From contig JAUIJO010000197.1 in assembly GCA_030431185.1 (NCBI GenBank), positions 1 to 5,536 on the forward strand: a stretch of 5,536 bases of DNA, read 5' to 3'. The notes below the pieces were generated by a model, which was given only the letters and a program-made list of their open reading frames with translations, was not told the DNA's origin and did not search any database. The DNA is from Gammaproteobacteria bacterium. GTDB lineage: Bacteria > Pseudomonadota > Gammaproteobacteria > Xanthomonadales > Xanthomonadaceae. The position numbers were made by a program, and so were the translations under genes. Numbering within the stretch: position 1 is the first letter of the stretch; each line of letters starts with the position of its first letter. Shown here piece by piece: positions 1-4,759 of the stretch.

Positions 1-1101
1 GAGTCTGTCCAATAAGAACCCGGTTAATGAAACGTTTCCGGCTGTGGCTACAAAGCTCCAGCGCCCAGCGGATGTAATGGTTCCTTTATTGGTTGTGGTT
101 TGAGGATAGACGTCGTTGGTACCGCTAATCTGGAAGGTTCCACCGTTAACCGCAATGGTTTGTCCATTGGTAACGTTTACAGTGGCACCACCATCGATAT
201 CAAAGATACCCGCAGATTGGGTCATCCCTGTTGGTAAATTCAGAGTGTTGCCATTAGGGACTTCCAGGGTAAAGAAGGATCCACTCGGTATATCTAAGCT
301 ACTAATTGTTAAGCTGGTGGAATCAAGACTGACAGAGCCACCAGCAGTCTTATTAAAGGTGAGGGCCCCAATGGTACTGCTTGAAGAAAAACTCTGATCG
401 GTGTTTGAAGCTCCATCATCACGCATTTCAATCTGACCGTCATTGAAAGCTATAGTTCCACTGTTGTTGAAGTCACCAAACACAGCTAGAGTTGAATTCG
501 TCGCCGCTTGAAGTGTGACGTTACCTGTAGTGATCGTCACATCATTACAAGTTCCAGTACCATTAATAATTGGATCGTTGGCCTGATCAGGGATCACGCA
601 GGACTGAGTCGCCGATGGAACACCATTGGACCAGTTGCCTGGATTGAACCAATCTGTACCTAGGGTTCCAAGCCAGGTTGTTGTTGAAGCCGTGATGCCC
701 CACTTGAGCATCAAATAGTTTTCGACATCGGTGACTTCAAGAGCGGATAGCGCCCGGTTGAAGATAATAATCTCAGAGGCGAATCCACCCCAAGTGCGCG
801 AAGCACAGCAGCCCGTGCGATCTTGCGAAAAGGAATCCGCCGTGGTGTTACCCGTTGTCACAAGGCTAAGAACGCTTTCTGTGGTCGGCATATTGGTTGT
901 CGTACCAGTAATGCCCGCAGTATTAAGTTGTAAAGTTCCTCCAGTAACGTTTGTCGAAGCATTGGCTGCACTAAAAATGGGGCCGCTGGTCGAGTCACGG
1001 TGGAAATCAAATGTGGCACCTGCAGAGTTGCCTAATAAGAAAGCTGTGTTACCAGGGTTTGAGCTGTCCTCACGAATCACCCAAAACCAATCACCAATCA
1101 C
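1..1101 (-). CDS. Partial secreted/surface protein: LamG-like domain end plus beta-repeat region (both ends missing)
   Basis: I read a minus-strand frame open from about 1101 to the window edge, about 367 codons. No ATG or plausible signal peptide lies near its 5' end, and the frame continues without a start into antisense of nrdR, so the N-terminus is missing; the C-terminus is beyond position 1. Counting from 1101, residues 1-135 resemble the later strands of a LamG/concanavalin-A-like domain and end in FNRALSALEVTDVENYLMLK (plus 703-762), a typical closing motif of bacterial LamG-type domains. From residue about 143, a W-x-G...W...NWSNGVP segment leads into a region rich in Thr, Asn, Ser, Gly and Val with short beta-strand-like stretches, as in exported beta-helix or adhesin-like proteins. 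A Cys-Cys pair (residues 98-99) and two later cysteines flanking a DPIING segment could form disulfides, in keeping with export. Function and substrate are unknown. G+C is far below that of the rest of the window. Confidence 0.7.
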   Translation of the reverse strand, partial: MIGDWFWVIREDSSNPGNTAFLLGNSAGATFDFHRDSTSGPIFSAANASTNVTGGTLQLNTAGITGTTTNMPTTESVLSLVTTGNTTADSFSQDRTGCCASRTWGGFASEIIIFNRALSALEVTDVENYLMLKWGITASTTTWLGTLGTDWFNPGNWSNGVPSATQSCVIPDQANDPIINGTGTCNDVTITTGNVTLQAATNSTLAVFGDFNNSGTIAFNDGQIEMRDDGASNTDQSFSSSSTIGALTFNKTAGGSVSLDSTSLTISSLDIPSGSFFTLEVPNGNTLNLPTGMTQSAGIFDIDGGATVNVTNGQTIAVNGGTFQISGTNDVYPQTTTNKGTITSAGRWSFVATAGNVSLTGFLLDRL

Positions 1102-1107
1102 GACGCA
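1095..1107. other. Sequence junction: abrupt change in composition and gene content
   Basis: To the left, DNA is about half G+C and codes on the minus strand for the middle of a surface protein. To the right, G+C jumps to about 70% exactly where nrdR begins at 1107. The left protein is cut inside a domain, and nrdR has no recognisable ribosome binding site or promoter before it. No inverted repeats, target-site duplication or integrase gene mark the border. The simplest reading is an assembly chimera or library ligation artefact; a real recombination breakpoint is the alternative. Confidence 0.7.
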
Positions 1108-1628
1108 TGCATTGCCCCTTCTGCCAGCACACCGACACCCGCGTGATCGATTCGCGGGTGTCCGACGACGGCGCGACGATCCGCCGTCGTCGCGTCTGCG
1201 AGGCCTGTGGCGAGCGTTTCTCCACGCTCGAGACGATCGAGCTGAAGTTGCCGGCGATCATCAAGAGCGATGGCCGGCGCGAGGCCTTCGACGCCCGCAA
1301 GCTGCGCGCCGGTTTCGACCGCGCGCTGCAGAAGCGGCCGGTGTCCGAAGAGGAGATCGAGGCCGCGGTGCGTGCCGTCGTCCACCAGTTGCGCATGACC
1401 GCCGAGCGCGAGCTGGGCTCGATGCGGGTGGGCGAGTTCGTGATGGCCGAGCTGCGCAAGCTCGACCACGTGGCCTACGTGCGCTTCGCTTCGGTCTATC
1501 GCGCCTTCGAGGACGTCGCCGACTTCCGCGAGGAGCTGGACCGGCTGGAAAGCGACAATTCGGCCGAGGGCCAGTTGCCATTGCTGGACGACACCGTGTC
1601 GGCGAGCCGGCGCCGCAAGCCGCGGTGA
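1107..1628 (+). CDS. nrdR: Transcriptional repressor NrdR
   Basis: NrdR is a cytoplasmic zinc-finger/ATP-cone regulator that binds NrdR boxes before ribonucleotide reductase operons and represses them according to bound ATP/dATP. The 173-residue product starts MHCPFCQHTDTRVIDSR and carries four zinc-ribbon cysteines as two CxxC pairs (C3/C6 and C31/C34). The stretch RRRRVCEACGERFSTLE is the family hallmark. The ATP-cone follows from about residue 49 (IKSDGRREAFD) to about 140, including VAYVRFASVYRAFEDV near its end. A charged tail after that makes it slightly longer than the usual 150-160 residues. The start at 1107 is fixed by the invariant N-terminus; the in-frame ATG at 1011 lies in the foreign left-hand DNA. 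In related bacteria glyA usually precedes nrdR, but here the gene begins within a few bases of the junction, so upstream signals are absent. ribD follows after 109 bases. Confidence 0.95.
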   Translation: MHCPFCQHTDTRVIDSRVSDDGATIRRRRVCEACGERFSTLETIELKLPAIIKSDGRREAFDARKLRAGFDRALQKRPVSEEEIEAAVRAVVHQLRMTAERELGSMRVGEFVMAELRKLDHVAYVRFASVYRAFEDVADFREELDRLESDNSAEGQLPLLDDTVSASRRRKPR

Positions 1629-1677
1629 GTGCCGGCGGCGCGCCGATCGGCCCCGGACGGCCCTGCCGATGCGTCCG

Positions 1678-1713
1678 ACACCCCCAACACCCCCAATACC
1701 GCCGATCCCCCGG
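1678..1713 (+). repeat. Short degenerate 9-bp tandem repeat between nrdR and ribD
   Basis: Four consecutive 9-base units fit an A-Y-M-C-C-S-C-S-R-like pattern: ACACCCCCA twice, then ATACCGCCG and ATCCCCCGG. The first two copies are identical and the others have drifted. The tract is C-rich on the plus strand and lies in the 109-base gap between the nrdR stop and the ribD start. If translated from the ATG at 1669 it would give a proline-rich leader (PTPPTPPIPPIPR), but RibD most likely starts downstream. No function is evident. Confidence 0.5.
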
Positions 1714-1737
1714 ATGGCGAAGAGGACGAGGCCGACC

Positions 1738-2841
1738 ATGAGCGGACAGGCTTTCAGCGCGCTGGACCACCTGATGATGAGCCGCGCGTTGCGGCTCGCC
1801 GAACGCGGCGCCTACACCACCAAGCCCAATCCCATGGTCGGCTGCGTGCTGGTCCACGGGGATCGGGTGGTGGGCGAGGGCTGGCATGAGCGCGCCGGCG
1901 AGCCCCATGCCGAAGTCAATGCACTCGCGCAGGCCGGCCGCAAGGCCAAGGGGGCGACGGCGTACGTGACGCTCGAACCCTGCGCCCACACCGGCCGCAC
2001 CGGCCCGTGCAGCCAGGCGCTGGTCAAGGCCGGCGTGGCGCGCGTGGTCGCCGCGATGCGCGATCCGTTCCCGCAGGTCTCCGGCCGCGGCTTCGAGGCC
2101 TTGCGCGAAGCCGGGATCGAGGTGGCCGATGGCCTGATGGAAGCCGAAGCCCGTCATCTGAACCGGGGCTTCCTGTCGCGGATCGAGCGTGGCCGGCCCT
2201 GGGTCCGCGTCAAACTGGCGACCAGCCTGGACGGGCGTACCGCGCTGGCCAATGGCGAGTCGAAGTGGATCACCGGCGAGGCGTCGCGGCTCGACGTCCA
2301 GCGCTGGCGCGCCCGCAGCAGCGTGATCCTGACGGGGGCGGGCACGGTCCTCGCCGACGATCCGCAGCTCACGGTGCGCCTGGGCGACGACACCCCCTTC
2401 GTCGCGCCCTTGCGGGCGGTGCTCGATCCCGGCCTGGCGACGGTGGCGCGTGGCCGCGTGCGCGAAGGCGACGCTCCGACGCTCTATTTCCACGCCCCCG
2501 ACGTGAAGCCACCGCGGCAACTGGAGGCGCAGGTGACGTCGGCGCCGGTCAAGGCCGGTCGCTTCGACCTGGACGCGGTGTTGCGGCAGTTGGCGAGCGG
2601 CCACGACGCCAACGAGGTCCACGTCGAAGCGGGGGCGACGCTCGCCGGGGCGCTCCTGGCCGACGGGCTGGCCGATGAAGTCCTGCTCTACGTCGCCCCG
2701 GTCCTGCTCGGTGCGCAGGCGCGTCCGCTTTTCGACGGCCTCGACATCGCCCGCATGGCGGACCGGCTGGAGCTGGCCCAGGTCGACGTCCGCAGGATCG
2801 GAGAGGATACCCGCCTCCTGCTGCGCCCCAGGACCGCCTGA
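1738..2841 (+). CDS. ribD: Bifunctional diaminohydroxyphosphoribosylaminopyrimidine deaminase / 5-amino-6-(5-phosphoribosylamino)uracil reductase RibD
   Basis: RibD deaminates the pyrimidine made by GTP cyclohydrolase II and then reduces its ribosyl chain with NADPH, two successive cytoplasmic steps of riboflavin synthesis. The N-terminal deaminase domain (about residues 8-140) has the substrate loop TKPNPMVGCVLV, the zinc and catalytic motif HAE (H57, E59), and PCAHTGRTGPC with zinc ligands C82 and C91. The reductase domain (about 150-367) begins RPWVRVKLATSLDGRTA, followed by SKWITG, GAGTVLADDPQLTVR and VEAGATLAGALL, all typical. Both domains look intact. The start at 1738 is preferred because a GAGG ribosome binding site (1728-1731) sits six bases upstream and because 367 residues is the usual RibD length; the in-frame ATGs at 1669 and 1714 would add a low-complexity extension. 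The methyltransferase gene starts 11 bases after the stop. The FMN riboswitch is downstream, so it should not control this gene directly. Confidence 0.96.
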   Translation: MSGQAFSALDHLMMSRALRLAERGAYTTKPNPMVGCVLVHGDRVVGEGWHERAGEPHAEVNALAQAGRKAKGATAYVTLEPCAHTGRTGPCSQALVKAGVARVVAAMRDPFPQVSGRGFEALREAGIEVADGLMEAEARHLNRGFLSRIERGRPWVRVKLATSLDGRTALANGESKWITGEASRLDVQRWRARSSVILTGAGTVLADDPQLTVRLGDDTPFVAPLRAVLDPGLATVARGRVREGDAPTLYFHAPDVKPPRQLEAQVTSAPVKAGRFDLDAVLRQLASGHDANEVHVEAGATLAGALLADGLADEVLLYVAPVLLGAQARPLFDGLDIARMADRLELAQVDVRRIGEDTRLLLRPRTA

Positions 2842-2852
2842 GGCACGGCGGC

Positions 2853-4145
2853 ATGGCCAGCGACGGCTTCAAGGATCACTTCTCCGGCGTCGCCGGCGAC
2901 TATGCGGCGGCCCGGCCCGAATACCCCGATGCCCTGTTCGACGCCGTGGCGGCGACGGTGCCGGCTTCGGCCCGTGCCTGGGAGCCCGGATGCGGCAGTG
3001 GCCAGGCGACCCGGGGCCTGGCCGCCCGCTTTGCCCATGTCCACGCCACCGATCCCGCCGCGGAGCAGCTGTCGCGGCACTGGGCGGCCGGGACGGGCGA
3101 TCCCCGCGTCTCGCTGGCCGTGGAACCCGGCGAATCGACCGCCCTGCACGATGGCAGCGTGGGCCTGGCGGCGGTGGCGCAGGCCCTGCACTGGTTCGAC
3201 CGGCCGCGTTTCTTCCGTGAATGCCAGCGGGTGCTGTCGCCGGGCGGTGTGCTGGCGGCCTGGGGCTACGGCGACTTCCTGCCGCCGGAAGGCATGCTCG
3301 ACGCGGTCGCCGACTACCGGCGCCAGAGCGCCCCGTACTGGCCTGCCGAGCGGGTCGAGGTCGATGCCGCCTATGCCGGTTACGACTGGCCATTCCCCGC
3401 ACTGCCCACGGCCCCGGCCTGGCTGGAGGCCGAATGGAGCCTGCAGCGCTTCCTGCGCTATCTGGCCAGCAGTTCGGCCTGCCACCGTTGCCTGCAGGCC
3501 AGCGGCGACGACCCGGTGGCCCGCCATGCGCCGGCCCTGGCGGCGGCATGGGGGGATCCCGCGGACCTGCGCCTGGTCCAGTGGCCGCTGTTCCTGCACC
3601 TGCGTCGCAAGCCCCGGTGGGCCCATCGGAAGCGCCGGCGCGGATCGGTGGAACACTGCATCCGCTCCGCCGGCATGGCCCAGGGCCCGGCGGTGCTAGA
3701 ATCGCCCTGCCGGAAGGCCCCTCGGGGCCGTCCGGCGATTTCGACACGACGTCTTCAGGGCGGGGTGGAATTCCCCACCGGCGGTAGGCGCGGGCAGGCG
3801 GTCACGCCGTGCCGGCGCGAGCCCGCGAGCGCCTCCGGCGGGTCCTCCGGGACCGGTTGGAGGGTCAGCAGATCCGGTCCGATGCCGGAGCCGACGGTCA
3901 CGTCTCCCCGGTCGCCGGGGGGCCACAGTCCGGATGAAAGAAGACGGCAACGCGCGACCCCGCGGAATTCCCGTGGGGCGGGCGTGCCGCATGCCTTGTG
4001 GCGTTTTTCGCTCACCATCGCGGGAAACCTGCACATGCACCAGACACCATCCACGACCGGAAGCCCGGCAACGGCGATCGCCCCGCGCGCCAACGGCGAC
4101 GCCAAGGCTCCTGTCCCGGCACCCGTCCGACGGGGGGCTTGCTGA
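2853..4145 (+). CDS. Class I SAM-dependent methyltransferase, with an abnormal C-terminal read-on through the riboswitch
   Basis: Residues 1-253 or so match a small cytoplasmic SAM-dependent methyltransferase (Methyltransf_11 type). FKDHFSGVAGDYAAARPEYP is the usual N-terminus, WEPGCGSGQAT (43-53) the SAM-binding glycine loop, TDP (66-68) the acidic end of the next strand, QALHWFD (110-116) motif IV, and ECQRVLSPGGVLAAWGYG the post-motif strand. The substrate is unknown. The family normally ends near WPLFLHLRRKP (to about 3617), giving about 255 residues. Here no stop follows: the frame stays open for about 175 more codons, through a promoter, the FMN riboswitch and a terminator, to a TGA at 4143-4145 that overlaps the ribE start. 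That tail is unlikely to be real protein. A sequencing indel near 3600-3690 or loss of the native stop would explain it; the other two frames stop at 3697-3699 and 3785-3787. The start has a GAGG nine bases upstream and lies 11 bases after ribD, suggesting co-transcription. Confidence 0.8.
   Translation: MASDGFKDHFSGVAGDYAAARPEYPDALFDAVAATVPASARAWEPGCGSGQATRGLAARFAHVHATDPAAEQLSRHWAAGTGDPRVSLAVEPGESTALHDGSVGLAAVAQALHWFDRPRFFRECQRVLSPGGVLAAWGYGDFLPPEGMLDAVADYRRQSAPYWPAERVEVDAAYAGYDWPFPALPTAPAWLEAEWSLQRFLRYLASSSACHRCLQASGDDPVARHAPALAAAWGDPADLRLVQWPLFLHLRRKPRWAHRKRRRGSVEHCIRSAGMAQGPAVLESPCRKAPRGRPAISTRRLQGGVEFPTGGRRGQAVTPCRREPASASGGSSGTGWRVSRSGPMPEPTVTSPRSPGGHSPDERRRQRATPRNSRGAGVPHALWRFSLTIAGNLHMHQTPSTTGSPATAIAPRANGDAKAPVPAPVRRGAC
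3694..3702 (+). promoter_or_regulatory. Probable extended -10 promoter for the FMN-riboswitch transcript
   Basis: TGCTAGAAT fits an extended -10 element (TGn plus TAGAAT, one mismatch from TATAAT). It lies 47 bases before the riboswitch aptamer, a sensible distance for a start near 3709. I see no good -35 hexamer 16-18 bases upstream, which extended -10 promoters can lack. It stands out in otherwise GC-rich DNA. This is a position-and-pattern inference only. Confidence 0.5.
3750..3946 (+). ncRNA. FMN riboswitch (RFN element)
   Basis: This is an RNA aptamer that binds flavin mononucleotide and lowers expression of downstream riboflavin genes. The closing stem P1 pairs CGTCTT (3750-3755) with AAGACG (3941-3946). 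The conserved blocks come in the right order: TCAGGGCGGGGTGGAATTCC and CCACCGGCGGTAG (P2 and junction, about 3755-3787), AGCCCGCGAGC (P3 3' side, about 3820-3830), GGTCAGCAGATCCGGT (about 3864-3879), GCCGGAGCCGACGGTCA (about 3884-3900) and AGTCCGGATGAAAGAAGACG (3927-3946). The P3 and P6 arms are GC-rich and variable, as usual. It lies inside the over-extended methyltransferase frame and about 200 bases before ribE, which it should regulate together with the overlapping ribB gene. Confidence 0.97.
3958..3978 (+). promoter_or_regulatory. GC-rich hairpin just after the riboswitch (expression-platform candidate)
   Basis: CCCCGCGG (3958-3965) can pair with CCGTGGGG (3971-3978) around a five-base loop, an eight-pair stem with one G-T pair. 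It begins 11 bases after the aptamer. No T-run follows directly, so it is not a terminator alone. It shares GGAATTCCC with riboswitch helix P2 (3767-3775 and 3964-3972), so alternative pairing with P2 is possible. A role in switching is inference. Confidence 0.45.
3986..4008 (+). terminator. Probable intrinsic terminator in the riboswitch leader
   Basis: GCCGCA (3986-3991) pairs with TGTGGC (3997-4002) around the loop TGCCT, and a run of five T (4004-4008) follows after one G. The stem is short (six pairs, one G-T) but could be extended by wobble pairs. Its position, about 40 bases after the FMN aptamer and 137 before ribE, fits premature termination when FMN is bound. Control of translation instead cannot be excluded. 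Confidence 0.55.
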
Positions 4146-4759
4146 TGTTCACCGGCATCATCGAAGGCCTCGGCCGGCTCGCGTCGACCGAACCCCTGGG
4201 CGGCGACGTCCGCCTGCACGTCGAGGTCGGCAGTCTTCCCTTCGAGCAGGTGCAGCTCGGCGAGAGCATCGCGGTCAACGGCGTCTGCCTGACCGTGATC
4301 GCCTTCGACGCGGGCGCCTTCGCCGCCGACGCGTCCAACGAAACGCTGGCACTCACCACGCTGGGCAACCTCGAGCCGGGCGCCGTGCTCAACCTGGAGC
4401 GCGCGATGCGTCCGACCGATCGCCTCGGTGGCCACCTCGTCAGTGGCCACGTCGACGGCCTCGGCCAGGTCCTGTCGATCGCCGACGACGCCCGCGCGCA
4501 GCGCTGGCGCTTCGCCGCCCCCGCTGACGTGCTGCGCTACGTCGCCCGGAAGGGCTCGATCTGCGTCGACGGGGTCAGCCTGACCGTCAACGAAGTCGAC
4601 GCCGAAGGTTTCGAGGTCGCGCTCGTCCCCCACACCGTCGCCCACACCGCATTCGCGCACACGCGCGTCGGCAACGCGGTCAACCTCGAGATCGACCTGG
4701 TCGCGCGCTACGTCGAGCGCCTGCTGGCCGGGCGCGCGCTTCCGGAGTCCCGCCCATGA
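4145..4759 (+). CDS. ribE: Riboflavin synthase, alpha subunit
   Basis: The enzyme joins and disproportionates two molecules of 6,7-dimethyl-8-ribityllumazine to give riboflavin plus a reusable pyrimidine. The 204-residue product has the usual length and two related beta-barrel halves. The first starts MFTGIIEGLG and contains GESIAVNGVCLTV; the second contains LGGHLVSGHVDGLG and KGSICVDGVSLTVNEVD. Residues S41, C48 and H102 coincide with active-site positions known in the E. coli enzyme, and EIDLVARYVERLL (with D184) is the typical C-terminal helix used in trimer formation. The start is set by the invariant MFTGII and by GGGGGG (4132-4137) seven bases upstream. Its ATG shares one base with the stop of the frame upstream (TGATG), and its stop overlaps the next gene by four bases (ATGA), so translation is probably coupled to ribB. 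It is the first gene after the FMN riboswitch. The gene is called ribC in some species. Confidence 0.97.
   Translation: MFTGIIEGLGRLASTEPLGGDVRLHVEVGSLPFEQVQLGESIAVNGVCLTVIAFDAGAFAADASNETLALTTLGNLEPGAVLNLERAMRPTDRLGGHLVSGHVDGLGQVLSIADDARAQRWRFAAPADVLRYVARKGSICVDGVSLTVNEVDAEGFEVALVPHTVAHTAFAHTRVGNAVNLEIDLVARYVERLLAGRALPESRP

Noticed and set aside
1..1110. Insertion sequence or prophage boundary at the junction
   Set aside because: No transposase, integrase, inverted repeat or target duplication is visible on either side.
1669..1737. Upstream ATG starts for ribD (1669, 1714)
   Set aside because: They would add a proline-rich low-complexity leader. The ATG at 1738 has a better ribosome binding site and gives the usual 367-residue length.
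731..1741. Plus-strand open frame spanning the junction at about 1100
   Set aside because: It would join two unrelated DNAs, it overlaps nrdR in another frame, and its translation resembles nothing. The minus-strand LamG frame and nrdR explain the region.
1261..2622. Long minus-strand open frame (453 codons) opposite nrdR and ribD
   Set aside because: It lies antisense to two well-recognised genes, is Arg/Gly/Ala/His-rich low-information sequence and shows no family motif. It is a by-product of high GC content.
2688..3656. Minus-strand open frame opposite the end of ribD and the methyltransferase
   Set aside because: Antisense shadow of clearly coding plus-strand DNA, with no recognisable domain.
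3998..4144. N-terminal extension of RibE from an upstream ATG at 3998
   Set aside because: It would begin inside the probable terminator. MFTGII at 4145 is the conserved start and has its own ribosome binding site.
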